Origin: a virus
Reading direction: 5' to 3' (one strand)
Virus record (IMG/VR): IMGVR_UViG_3300010391_001853
Span: 1 to 38,475 of that record
Length of the DNA stretch: 38,475 bases
Part shown: positions 21,749 to 28,839 of the stretch, in pieces
Position numbering within the stretch: position 1 is the stretch's first letter
Layout of the letters: every line of letters starts with the position of its first letter
Translations under genes and position numbers: made by a program
Notes under the pieces: generated by a model
What the model was told of the DNA's origin: nothing
What the model saw: only the letters and a program-made list of their open reading frames with translations
Databases searched by the model: none

Positions 21749-22984
21749 ATGAGGCGCGAAGACATCAAGTCCATGGTGAAGACGTGGGGGCTCAAGGGGT
21801 TCGTCAGCGTGCTGGCGGATCTCCTGGAGGGCAAGGACCAGCAGGGGAAGACGATTCCCAAGCTCGCCCCCGAACGCGTCTCCCTCCGAGGGCTCTGGGA
21901 GGCGCTGGTCGGACCGGTCGAGGAAACTCTCGATCTGGGGCGGAACACGGGGCGATTCAACTATGTGGAGATCCAGGAAGCGGTCGAGTCCACCGCCTTT
22001 CCCTCGGCGACCGGGGTGCTGATCGCGGCCAAGGTCATCGAAGGCTACGACATGCCGGGCATGATCGGGGACCAGTTGGTCACGGTCATGACCTCCAAGC
22101 TGAAGTCGGAACGGATCGTTGGCATGACCTCGCTGGAGGGCCCCAAGGAAGTCGGCGAGGGGATGCCGTACGATGAATCGTCGTTCGCCGAGAAGTACGT
22201 GACCACCGAGACGGCCAAGAAAGGCCGCATCCTGGAGATCACGGAAGAGGCCATCTACTTCGACCAGACCGGACAGATCCTGCTGCGGGCTGGGCGTCTG
22301 GGGGAGATGACTCGCGAAGAGCGAGAGCTTATCATCCTGGGCGGCGTCGTGGATGTGGCCGGGGCCACCGATCTGGTGGTAGCCGGGGTGAAGTTCCGTC
22401 CCGTGTATCGTCCGGGAGGCGTAGCGGAAGCCCTCTACTCGGCGGGGAACAACAACCTCCTCGCCACGGCTACCCCCCTGGTGGACTGGACCGATCTCGA
22501 CGAGGCCATGCAGTATCATGCAGAGAATGTCCGGGACGATCGGGCGGTCTCTGGGGAGCGGCTCCCCATCATCTTCATGCCGAAGATCCTGCTCACGTCT
22601 CGGAAGAAGGCGGCGACGGGGGCGCGAATCATCAACGCGATGGAGGTGCGGTCCGGAGACATCACCGCCGGGGCCGGGACCCAGACGCTGACCTCGAACC
22701 CCGTGGGCACTCTGGCCCCGGGCCTGAAGCCTCTCTCCTCCCCCTTGCTGGACTATCTCGCCGCGCTGACAGGGGCGCAGTACGACGACTCCGATGACTG
22801 GTTCGTGGGCGATCCCCAGAAGCAGTTCATCTGGCAGGAGATCTGGCCCCTCCAGACCTTCCGGGCCCCGTCGGATGACGAGTCTCGGTTCCGTCGGGAC
22901 GTGGTGGCGCGATACAAGGTACGCTACTACGGGGGCATCGCGGCTATCGAAGAGCGGTACTTCGTCAAGGTCAACGATACATAG
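21749..22984 (+). CDS. Major capsid protein
   Basis: 411 residues, preceded by a very purine-rich GGGGAAGGAGGAGGAG. An N-terminal helix (MRREDIKSMVKTWGLKGFV) leads into an HK97-fold-like body with FNYVEIQEAVESTAFPSATG, VTVMTSKLKSERIVGMTSL, EKYVTTETAKKGRILEITEE, ELIILGGVVDVAG and the C-terminal RRDVVARYKVRYYGGIAAIE. The body resembles the Mu-like/'phage major head' group, where an E-K-Y-V-T-T-x-T-x-K-K-G-R-x-L-E-I-T-E-E stretch marks the E-loop and P-domain edge. Gene order after the decoration protein confirms it. A hairpin follows the gene. Confidence 0.88.
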   Translation: MRREDIKSMVKTWGLKGFVSVLADLLEGKDQQGKTIPKLAPERVSLRGLWEALVGPVEETLDLGRNTGRFNYVEIQEAVESTAFPSATGVLIAAKVIEGYDMPGMIGDQLVTVMTSKLKSERIVGMTSLEGPKEVGEGMPYDESSFAEKYVTTETAKKGRILEITEEAIYFDQTGQILLRAGRLGEMTREERELIILGGVVDVAGATDLVVAGVKFRPVYRPGGVAEALYSAGNNNLLATATPLVDWTDLDEAMQYHAENVRDDRAVSGERLPIIFMPKILLTSRKKAATGARIINAMEVRSGDITAGAGTQTLTSNPVGTLAPGLKPLSSPLLDYLAALTGAQYDDSDDWFVGDPQKQFIWQEIWPLQTFRAPSDDESRFRRDVVARYKVRYYGGIAAIEERYFVKVNDT

Positions 22985-23005
22985 GTCGGCGCTTCCACTG
23001 GGGGA

Positions 23006-23039
23006 ATGGCTCAGGGGAGAAGTTCTTCTCCTGAGTCAT
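23006..23039 (+). terminator. Hairpin after the major capsid gene
   Basis: ATGGCTCAG-(GG)-GAGAA, loop GTTC, TTCTC-CTGAGTCAT: 14 base pairs with one G-T wobble and a two-base bulge, ending 55 bases after the capsid stop. No T run follows. It could be a weak terminator or a 3' stabiliser raising capsid mRNA relative to the genes downstream. Confidence 0.5.
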
Positions 23040-23068
23040 TGTCCTGAGTTAGTTCGAGGGGAGGGCCC

Positions 23069-23920
23069 GTGAGCTTTACGTATACCACCTCGCCCGCTGG
23101 GGCCAAAGACAAGGTCCGAGGTACTTCTTCCTGGGCCAAATCGTCTAGGCACAGGGCGAAAATCTCTGCGTCGAACAAAGCAACGAAAAGGAGCCCTGAA
23201 GGACGCAGGCGCATAGAACAGGCGAAACTGCGCATGCGCGCTTTTTGGCGAAGCCCTGAAGGACGAGCGAAACGAGCGGAAGCAAACAGGAAAACCTGGC
23301 GAGATCCTGCAGCCCGACGGCGGCGGATTGCGGGGATGACAAAAGCCTTACACCGACCAGAGGTTCGCCGTCGGCACCTTTTAGCCATTCGACGAAATGC
23401 TAAAACCGTAAGTAGATTAGTCATCCAGCTGGTCAACGCAAGAAAGAAGGGGGACAAAGCTCTACATGAGTTTTGGCGGACAAGAATCAAAGAAGGAAAG
23501 TCTACCTCAGAATCCAGAAAACGTCACTCAAGGGCTTCTAAAAGGCGATGGAAGAACCCAAAGATTGCGCACCGAATGATTCAAAGTATGCAGCTGGCGC
23601 CTAACCACCTTGAGCGTAAGGTGTTGGGTGTTCTAGTCTCCGCGTTTCCTGAGGCGGGGTGGAAGTTTAACAATGGGCAAGTCATTGCCGGGAAAATTCC
23701 TGATTTTGTTCGGTCTGATGGAGTACCTCTGGTTGTTGACGCATTTGGTGACTACTGGCATAGGAAAGACATCCCATCAACAATTAGAAAGCGCCAAGAT
23801 GTGTTTAGGCGAGCGGGTTATCGCCTAGTTGTTGTGTGGGAGCGGGAACTCCGAGTTGGCTCCCAGAACTTACTCCGCCAGGTGCAGCGCGCAGAAAGAA
23901 AGGTATGCCGTGGGGTTTAG
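23069..23920 (+). CDS. Vsr-like (EDxHD) homing endonuclease
   Basis: GTG 23069 with GGGGAGG 4 bases before it; 283 residues, very basic. The middle carries NUMOD3-like repeats of the form W-x-x-P-E/A-x-R-x-R (RAFWRSPEGRAKRA, RKTWRDPAARRRR, HRPEVRRR). The C-terminal nuclease has HLERKVL (E182), KIPDF, LVVDAFGDYWH (D224, H231), RQDVF (D244) and LVVVWERELR, the pattern of Vsr-type homing endonucleases such as I-Bth0305I. The first 17 residues (SFTYTTSPAGAKDKVR) match the N-terminus of the connector gene directly downstream. The base composition is visibly more AT-rich than in neighbours, so it is a transferred mobile gene. I saw no intron core around it. Confidence 0.85.
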   Translation: MSFTYTTSPAGAKDKVRGTSSWAKSSRHRAKISASNKATKRSPEGRRRIEQAKLRMRAFWRSPEGRAKRAEANRKTWRDPAARRRRIAGMTKALHRPEVRRRHLLAIRRNAKTVSRLVIQLVNARKKGDKALHEFWRTRIKEGKSTSESRKRHSRASKRRWKNPKIAHRMIQSMQLAPNHLERKVLGVLVSAFPEAGWKFNNGQVIAGKIPDFVRSDGVPLVVDAFGDYWHRKDIPSTIRKRQDVFRRAGYRLVVVWERELRVGSQNLLRQVQRAERKVCRGV

Positions 23921-24293
23921 TTATAACTCTGACTCTCCTGGAGCACGTGACAAGGTGCGTCTCGTTATTGGCGATACATCCTCGTCTTCATTTGTTTATG
24001 AAGACAGCGAGATAGATCTCTTCTTGTCTCTCTGGGGCCAAGACGTCCACCTGGCCGCCGTCCAAGCCATCCGCACGCTCGCCGTGGACAAAGCCAAGAT
24101 GGCGATCTACTACTCCGTGAATGGCTTCTCCATGAATCGCACGGGGGTCGCGGACAAGCTTCTGGCCATCGCGGACGCAATCGAGAAACGAGCCGTGGCA
24201 GTCCCGTTCGAGTATGAGAGCGTGCTGGAGTACTTCGTGGATGAATATGGGCGAGACAGTGGAAACTACCTTGACACGGAGGTATCTGGGTGA
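23910..24293 (+). CDS. Head-tail connector protein
   Basis: GTG 23910 (AAAGG about 7 bases before) gives 127 residues. It starts GFSYNSDSPGARDKVRLVIG and has YEDSEIDLFLSLWGQDVHLA and a helical ADKLLAIADAIEKRAVAV. The D-K-V-R-x-x-I-G-D-T start, a D-x-E-I motif and a helical Ala-rich centre are standard for small head-completion/connector proteins after the capsid gene. The start lies inside the last 11 bases of the homing endonuclease gene. Its N-terminus is nearly duplicated at the start of that gene, so the connector has probably lost and regained its 5' end. Confidence 0.75.
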   Translation: MGFSYNSDSPGARDKVRLVIGDTSSSSFVYEDSEIDLFLSLWGQDVHLAAVQAIRTLAVDKAKMAIYYSVNGFSMNRTGVADKLLAIADAIEKRAVAVPFEYESVLEYFVDEYGRDSGNYLDTEVSG

Positions 24294-24949
24294 AGCGCGG
24301 CACCCTGGCCGTCATCAATCGGGGATGGCTGTCGGATGGGCTTGTTGGCTGGCTTTATGCCCAACCGGAGGACTTGCATCTCGTCCGACCCGTCGGACGA
24401 GAGATCGCGGCGCAACGAAATCGCGCGGTCGAGGAGATGCAAGGGGATTGGCTCCTGTTCGTGGACTCCGACTGTATTCCCCCTCCGCGCGCCCGTCTCG
24501 ATCTTCTTCTGCGAGGACTCCCCCTCGTGGGGGGAGTCATCCTGGAACGGTCCTCCGAGTTTGAGGTCTGTGCGGTCAAGACGTTTGAGCCAACGGAGCG
24601 ATACCGCCTGGAGGAGCTTCCTTCTCAGGGGATCATGCCCGTTCTTTCCCTGGGGACCGGATGCCTCCTTATCCGCAGGGAAGTCCTGGAGGCTATCGGA
24701 TCTCCCTGGTTCCGGGTGGGGCAGCTCGTGTCAGATTGCTTGACCGAGGATACGGACTTCTGTCTCCGCGCCGCCGAACGAGGATTCCCTGCCTTCCTGG
24801 ACTGTGGGGTGCGGGTGGGGCATGAAGTCTCTGGCGTCCTCTGGCCGCATGAGGAGGGATCGAAGGCGATTCAATGGGAAGGGGCGCCCTATCGACAAGC
24901 CCTGGAGGTTCCCTCGGAGGTTGAGGCACGTGAATGCGCCAGGAAATAA
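24290..24949 (+). CDS. GT-A glycosyltransferase, neck paralogue 1
   Basis: GTG 24290 overlaps the connector stop; 219 residues. The N-terminal strand TLAVINRGWLSDGLVGWLY and EIAAQRNRAVEEMQGDWLLF lead to the metal motif FVDSDCIPPP (D59, D61). GGVILERSSEF, LGTGCLLIRRE, TEDTDFCLRA (E153, D154) and CGVRVGHEV make up the acceptor and catalytic side of a family-2-like transferase. The same blocks occur in the protein at 25338. Glycosyltransferases are not expected between connector genes, so modification of a virion protein is suggested (inference). Confidence 0.85.
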   Translation: MKRGTLAVINRGWLSDGLVGWLYAQPEDLHLVRPVGREIAAQRNRAVEEMQGDWLLFVDSDCIPPPRARLDLLLRGLPLVGGVILERSSEFEVCAVKTFEPTERYRLEELPSQGIMPVLSLGTGCLLIRREVLEAIGSPWFRVGQLVSDCLTEDTDFCLRAAERGFPAFLDCGVRVGHEVSGVLWPHEEGSKAIQWEGAPYRQALEVPSEVEARECARK

Positions 24950-25338
24950 CAGATTTCTTGAGCACGACCGAAGTCGCGGACATCGAACGGGACGTCAGCG
25001 ATCTGATGGACGATGTGCACCTTTCGGTCGTCCTGACGTATCGGGACTTTCTCTCCATGACGCGGACGGTTTCGACGGGAGCCTTTACCCCCGCGTATCA
25101 GGATACGCAAATCCGGGGCATCCGGAACGAAGTCTCGGCCCGCGAAGTGGCGGCCGGAGCCGGGCTCTATCAAGTCGGGGATATTGCCTTTCTGGTGGCC
25201 CAGTCGGACTTGCCCAATGTGACGGCGCCCGTGCGGGAGGACCGGCTCCAAGTGGAGGGGACGACCTATGAGCTGGTCCACTGGAGCGGGGACCCGATTT
25301 CGAGGCTATGGCGCCTGATCGCACGACGGGTGAAATAG
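24934..25338 (+). CDS. Second connector / head-completion protein
   Basis: ATG 24934 overlaps the glycosyltransferase end by 16 bases. The 134-residue product has an N-terminal acidic helix (TDFLSTTEVADIERDVSDLM), an alpha/beta middle and a late DRLQVEGTTYELVHWSGDP. Beta-strand-rich C-termini with 'x-Y-x-L-V-x-W-x-x-D-P' are typical of head-tail joining proteins that follow the first connector. No enzyme motif is present. Position between connector 1 and the tail terminator fits. Confidence 0.65.
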   Translation: MRQEITDFLSTTEVADIERDVSDLMDDVHLSVVLTYRDFLSMTRTVSTGAFTPAYQDTQIRGIRNEVSAREVAAGAGLYQVGDIAFLVAQSDLPNVTAPVREDRLQVEGTTYELVHWSGDPISRLWRLIARRVK

Positions 25339-26006
25339 TGACCGACATCGGCAAGGGTACGATTGCGGTTCTGCAGCAGGGGAGCATTCACCCGGATCTG
25401 ACCACCTGGCTGGAGCAACTTCGGGAGCGGTATCCCGGACGTCTTTATACCCCCAAGCCCCGAGGCAATCAGATTCCGAGACAACGAAATCTCGCCGTGG
25501 ACCATCTCTGGGGGGATTGGCTTCTCTTCGTGGATGCTGACTGTGTCCCCCCGCCCCACGCGCTGGAGGATTTGCTCGGAGCCGGGGAACTCCTCGTGGG
25601 AGGCGTTGTCCTGGAGCGGTTTGCTCCCTTCTGGGTCGCGGCGATCAAGTCTCTCGATCCTCCGACCAAGTGGACCGTGGAAGAGGTGCCGGCCCGCCTG
25701 GGGCTTATTCCGGCCGAAGCCTTGGGGACGGGGTGTCTGCTCATTCGTCGGGAAGCGTTCACTCGGATCGAGGCCCCCTGGTTCCGATGTGGGCAGATCG
25801 TGCCGGACCTCCTGTTAGAGGACACGGAGTTCTCCTTTCGCGCCAAGGCCCAAGGGATTCAGCCCTGTCTACATTGTGGGGTCCGGGTGGGGCATGAAGT
25901 CCGAGGGATTGTCTGGCCCGGGCGCGACGGGCAGCGCTGGGTGCAGTGGCCCGGACCAATCGACACCCGAGAGCCGATGAACGCGGAAGAGGAATCCCTG
26001 ACGTGA
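25338..26006 (+). CDS. GT-A glycosyltransferase, neck paralogue 2
   Basis: GTG 25338 overlaps the preceding TAG (TAGTG); an in-frame ATG at 25308 is an alternative start. 222 residues. FVDADCVPPP (D66, D68) is the metal motif, and LLVGGVVLERFAPFW, LGTGCLLIRREAF, LEDTEFSFRA and CGVRVGHEVRGIVWP repeat the blocks of the protein at 24290 in the same order. The two are clear paralogues placed one connector gene apart, so the duplication was either spread by recombination or interrupted by connector 2. Likely acceptor: a neck, head or tail protein, inferred from position. Confidence 0.85.
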   Translation: MTDIGKGTIAVLQQGSIHPDLTTWLEQLRERYPGRLYTPKPRGNQIPRQRNLAVDHLWGDWLLFVDADCVPPPHALEDLLGAGELLVGGVVLERFAPFWVAAIKSLDPPTKWTVEEVPARLGLIPAEALGTGCLLIRREAFTRIEAPWFRCGQIVPDLLLEDTEFSFRAKAQGIQPCLHCGVRVGHEVRGIVWPGRDGQRWVQWPGPIDTREPMNAEEESLT

Positions 26007-26347
26007 ACGAGAACAAGAACGGAATGAATGGATGGCTAAGACGGGCGCGGGCCCTCTTGGAGATTGCCCAACAGCCGGGGAACCTCGCCATTGTGCTAAT
26101 GAGCTTCATGCTCGGGATTTTCACCGGATGGATTCCTTCTCCCTTGCTGACGATCAAGACATCGTTGGAACATCATGACTCTCGGGTAGATCGGCTCATC
26201 GAGCAACGCCTGCGTCTGGACAGTAAGCTTGTGGAGGTTCTGGAGGGATTGTCTCGGGAGGTGCGGGATCAGAACCGGCGAGATCGCGTCAAAGAGTGTT
26301 CGCAGTATAAGGACGTCGATCTTAGGAAGAAGTGTCTGGAGCCATGA
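26003..26347 (+). CDS. Membrane/coiled-coil protein
   Basis: GTG 26003 overlaps the glycosyltransferase stop (GTGA). The 114-residue product has one hydrophobic span at about residues 27-51 (LAIVLMSFMLGIFTGWIPSP), then a helical region with heptad-like spacing (RVDRLIEQRLRLDSKLVEVL) and a charged tail with two Cys (KECSQYKDVDLRKKCLEP). Possible roles include a holin-like pore protein or a protein tethering the neck glycosyltransferases to the membrane. Neither is supported by a specific motif. Confidence 0.6.
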   Translation: MNENKNGMNGWLRRARALLEIAQQPGNLAIVLMSFMLGIFTGWIPSPLLTIKTSLEHHDSRVDRLIEQRLRLDSKLVEVLEGLSREVRDQNRRDRVKECSQYKDVDLRKKCLEP

Positions 26348-26865
26348 GCCCCGTCTTCTCTGCCCTGGGCAAGCTCGCGAACATTGAAGGATCACTCCGT
26401 CAGTACATCGTGGATAATCTCAGCGGCACCTTCTCGTCTGGGAACGCGATCGACTTCGGGGGCGGAGAACCCTTCGATGATACTCAGCATGCCGAGTGGC
26501 TTCAGGTGCGACTACTCGAACCGGCCCGCCCGGACGTGATGCTGGGTCCCCGCGACCCGGACGGACTCCTGGCGCGGGAGTATTTCGTCATGGTGAACCT
26601 GAACATCTTCATCCGCCCTGCCAAGGTCGCGATTCCCAACTCCTTGCGCCTCCAGACTCTTCGGGACATTGTCGTACGATACTTTACCCCGAACACGAAG
26701 ATCAGCGTCAAGGACTATGCGGGGGATTCCGCGACCCTGGGGCAACTCCTCTTGGATCGAATCGACGCGGACCGATGGGTGCCGCAGCCGACGCTGCAGG
26801 ATCAACTTCTTCAATGGAACTTCATCTTGTCCTTCCGCTGGATCGAACGATGGGAGACTTTCTAA
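26344..26865 (+). CDS. Tail terminator / tail-completion protein
   Basis: ATG 26344 is in an ATGA overlap; 173 residues. The mid-section LQVRLLEPARPDVMLGPRDP and the late VPQPTLQDQLLQWNFILSF with RWIERWETF follow the layout of tail-terminator proteins: a beta sheet, then a strand near the C-terminus ending with paired aromatic residues. No catalytic motif is seen. It follows the connectors and precedes the appendage genes, the expected place. A gpU-like fold is plausible but unproven. Confidence 0.6.
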   Translation: MSPVFSALGKLANIEGSLRQYIVDNLSGTFSSGNAIDFGGGEPFDDTQHAEWLQVRLLEPARPDVMLGPRDPDGLLAREYFVMVNLNIFIRPAKVAIPNSLRLQTLRDIVVRYFTPNTKISVKDYAGDSATLGQLLLDRIDADRWVPQPTLQDQLLQWNFILSFRWIERWETF

Positions 26866-26866
26866 G

Positions 26867-27361
26867 ATGAAAGACACGGACAGCATCTTCAAAGGATTTG
26901 CCCCAGAAGTCGCCGTACAACCAGGAAACCCCGAAACCTTGAAGTATGGGAAAATCTGGGAGTTTTCAGAGTATCGGAAGATCGCTCCAGGAGAAGAGCT
27001 CGCCCAAGTCTTTCTAGCTCAAGCGCGCCCCCGCGCAGGAGCTTCAGTGATTGACTTCGGGTGCGGCACAGGGCGTGGGGCGCTGATGCTGGCGCTCCTC
27101 GGGCGAATGAAGGTCACCATGATTGATTTCGTCAACAACTCTCTCGACCCTGACGTCCGTGAGGCCCTGACGACCCAGGCGCATGCCCTCCGGTTCGTCA
27201 AAGCCGACTTGGAGAAGCCCATTCCCGTCGCCGCCGAGTACGGGTATTGCACTGATGTCATGGAGCATATCCCTCCTGACAAGGTAGACCAAGTCCTCAA
27301 CGCTATCCTCCATGCCGCACGGCATGTCTTCTTCTCGATCTCCACGATTGAGGATGCCTGA
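26867..27361 (+). CDS. Methyltransferase, N-terminal part of a broken gene
   Basis: 164 residues from ATG 26867. SVIDFGCGTGRGALMLALLG is motif I, and YCTDVMEHIPPDKVDQVL the post-motif with the acidic/His residues of class I methyltransferases. The frame ends at TGA 27359-27361, right after FFSISTIEDA, yet the same frame continues with GALIGEPLHLSIHPYAWWVE. That continuation looks like the usual next segment of this methyltransferase group, where I would expect a Cys or Met at the stop position (TGC or TGT changed to TGA). The gene is therefore either broken, misread in sequencing, or expressed by UGA readthrough. Confidence 0.75.
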   Translation: MKDTDSIFKGFAPEVAVQPGNPETLKYGKIWEFSEYRKIAPGEELAQVFLAQARPRAGASVIDFGCGTGRGALMLALLGRMKVTMIDFVNNSLDPDVREALTTQAHALRFVKADLEKPIPVAAEYGYCTDVMEHIPPDKVDQVLNAILHAARHVFFSISTIEDA

Positions 27362-27415
27362 GGGGCGCTGATCGGAGAACCCCTCCACCTCTCGATTCAC
27401 CCCTACGCCTGGTGG

Positions 27416-28336
27416 GTGGAGAAGTTCAATCAGCGGGACTGCATCATCCACTGGTCCTATGAAGCAGACGGGGTCTGTCTCTTCTATGTAACCGCCTGGC
27501 AGGATGCCCAAGCTGTGGTAGACATCGGGGTGCTCAACATCACCGAAGAGCAGATTCGGACCAACGTTCGCCACAACATTGCCGGAGGGTGGACCCAAGT
27601 CTCCCCCCATGAGAAGAACGAGATCGAGGTGATGATCCTGGGCGGAGGTCCGTCGCTGACGGACTTTGAGACAGACATCCGACAGAAACTGGCGGAGGGG
27701 GTGAAACTCGTCACCCTCAACGGGGCGTACAACTGGGCGGTGGCGCGAGGGCTCGTGCCCCTCAACCAGATCGTCGTGGATGCGCGGCCCTTCAACGCAC
27801 GGTTTACGAAGCCGGTCGTCGAGGGATGCAAGTACTTCATTGCCTCCCAGTGTGACCCCTTGGTGCTGGATGGGCTTCCTCCGGAGCAGACCTATCTCTG
27901 GCACACGACAACCGAGATGATTCGCGACATGCTCCTGGAGCAGTATCCGCTCTGGTGGGGGGTGCCCGGAGGGTCCACCGTCCTCCTCCGAGCCATTCCG
28001 CTCCTGCGCATGCTGGGGTTCTACAAGTTCCATCTCTACGGATGCGACTCGTGCCTCGGGCCGGGAGACATTCATCACGCCTACGCTCAGCCGGAGAACA
28101 ACAGCGAAGCCGTGATCTCCATGGTGCTGAGTGCCAATGGGACGTTGGCACCGGCCGCTCTGAACATTCCGGGGGAGATCTTTTCCTGCTATGCCTGGAT
28201 GGTCTCCCAGGCCCAGGAGATGATGTCCCTGATCAAGTTCTTGGGAGACGAAATCCAACTCGAGATTTACGGAGAAGGGCTCTTGGCGCACATCCTGAGA
28301 ATGGGGGCTACGGTGGCAGAGGAGGCAGAGGAGTAG
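27416..28336 (+). CDS. DUF115/MAF-like glycosyltransferase, C-terminal part
   Basis: Read in the same frame as the methyltransferase. The homologous segment begins at 27362, but the first usable start codon is GTG 27416 (no ribosome binding site). After a methyltransferase end (FYVTAWQDAQ) comes a DUF115-type domain: EVMILGGGPSLTDFETDI, KLVTLNGAYNWAVARGL, LNQIVVDARPF, GVPGGSTVLLRAIPLLRMLG and the acidic YGCDSCLG. Proteins of this family include the motility-accessory-factor glycosyltransferases that modify flagellin. A fusion of a methyltransferase and such a domain next to virion genes again hints at virion protein modification. Without UGA readthrough this half would lack a proper start. 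Confidence 0.7.
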   Translation: MEKFNQRDCIIHWSYEADGVCLFYVTAWQDAQAVVDIGVLNITEEQIRTNVRHNIAGGWTQVSPHEKNEIEVMILGGGPSLTDFETDIRQKLAEGVKLVTLNGAYNWAVARGLVPLNQIVVDARPFNARFTKPVVEGCKYFIASQCDPLVLDGLPPEQTYLWHTTTEMIRDMLLEQYPLWWGVPGGSTVLLRAIPLLRMLGFYKFHLYGCDSCLGPGDIHHAYAQPENNSEAVISMVLSANGTLAPAALNIPGEIFSCYAWMVSQAQEMMSLIKFLGDEIQLEIYGEGLLAHILRMGATVAEEAEE

Positions 28337-28338
28337 CA

Positions 28339-28491
28339 GTGGACCTTCCTGTCTGGGTCCAGGAGGAGATTCGGCAATTCGACCCTCCGGCAACGGGGAA
28401 GGTTGTCATTGTCATCGAACGCTATCAAGGAGGCGTAACTCAGATTGAAATTGGGGGATCAGTGCGGGTCAAACCCCGCAAACCATCATGA
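28339..28491 (+). CDS. Small conserved phage protein, 50 aa
   Basis: GTG 28339 opens a 50-residue frame (VDLPVWVQEEIRQF, then PPATGKVVIVIERYQGGV and GGSVRVKPRKPS). Phages commonly carry a protein of this length with 'D-L-P-x-W', 'F-x-P-P-x-T-G-K-V' and an 'x-I-E-x-x-x-G-G-V' strand, of unknown function. A GAGGAGGCAGAGGAG tract precedes the start. The stop at 28489-28491 overlaps the ATG of the next gene at 28488. Confidence 0.7.
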   Translation: MDLPVWVQEEIRQFDPPATGKVVIVIERYQGGVTQIEIGGSVRVKPRKPS

Positions 28492-28528
28492 TTTTTAACG
28501 GGCAGTTCGCCAACGGCATGAAGCCCCT
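28488..28528 (+). CDS. Minor structural protein, exon 1
   Basis: ATG 28488 overlaps the previous stop (ATGA). It encodes MIFNGQFANGMKP plus two bases of a Leu codon before the group I intron. Without splicing the frame reads on to a TGA inside the intron at 28779-28781, giving a 97-residue product with no sensible second half. The N-terminal 'F-N-x-x-F-A-N-G-x-K' pattern suits small phage virion proteins. The exact splice point (after T 28528) is inferred from a U-G pair in P1. Confidence 0.6.
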
Positions 28529-28839
28529 ACTGAACCCAACTACTCTGTTGGGAGGGAGGACTTCATGGCCGCCGGCACATGGAAGATTTACGCTCGCTTG
28601 GGCTAGCCACACAGCAATGTGTGTCTACAACGGCGTGAATTGCGGGAACCCTACAGCTGAGAGGCCAGGGGAATCCGCAGCCAAGCCGCTCAGGAATGGG
28701 CGGAAGGTTCAGAGACTAGAGGAAGTAGACCAGACCGGTCGAACCCTCCACGAGCGCGCCGCATCCCCATGCAGAGGATGATGAGATAGTCCCAGCCTCC
28801 GTGGAAACGCGGAGTGGCCGGATAAAGAGCCGGTCGAAG
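28529..28839 (+). ncRNA. Group I self-splicing intron, no ORF
   Basis: About 311 bases. The exon-side ATGAAG (28518-28523) pairs with CTTCAT inside the intron (P1). CCCAAC/GTTGGG forms an inner hairpin. TGCGG (28641-28645) pairs with CCGCA (28675-28679) as P4; CCCT (28649-28652) with AGGG (28667-28670) as P5; CCGC/GCGG as P6. GTTCAGAGACTA (28707-28718) and GATAGTCC (28785-28792) give the P7 GACTA/TAGTC pair, the most diagnostic part. CTCCGT-GGAA-ACG-CGGAG is a GNRA-capped P9. The length, 2 modulo 3, brings the exons into frame. Ends are approximate (the 3' end, after G 28839 or 28836, is the less certain). No endonuclease is encoded inside. Confidence 0.88.

Noticed and set aside
23069-23920. 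Group I intron around the homing nuclease
   Set aside because: No P7-like GACTA/TAGTC pair or P4 pairing was found around it, and the sequence codes throughout, so it looks free-standing.
27359-27361. UGA reassigned or selenocysteine codon
   Set aside because: TGA ends many genes in ATGA/GTGA overlaps, so there is no genome-wide reassignment. Downstream, GGGG/CCCC pairing is too weak to call a selenocysteine insertion element. A mutation or sequencing error is simpler.
27044-28393. Minus-strand frame (449 aa) opposite the methyltransferase-DUF115 gene
   Set aside because: Shadow frame. The plus strand carries clear methyltransferase and DUF115 motifs.
28488-28781. 97-residue protein read through from exon 1
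   Set aside because: Beyond residue 13 it is intron sequence with group I core elements; the stop lies inside the intron.
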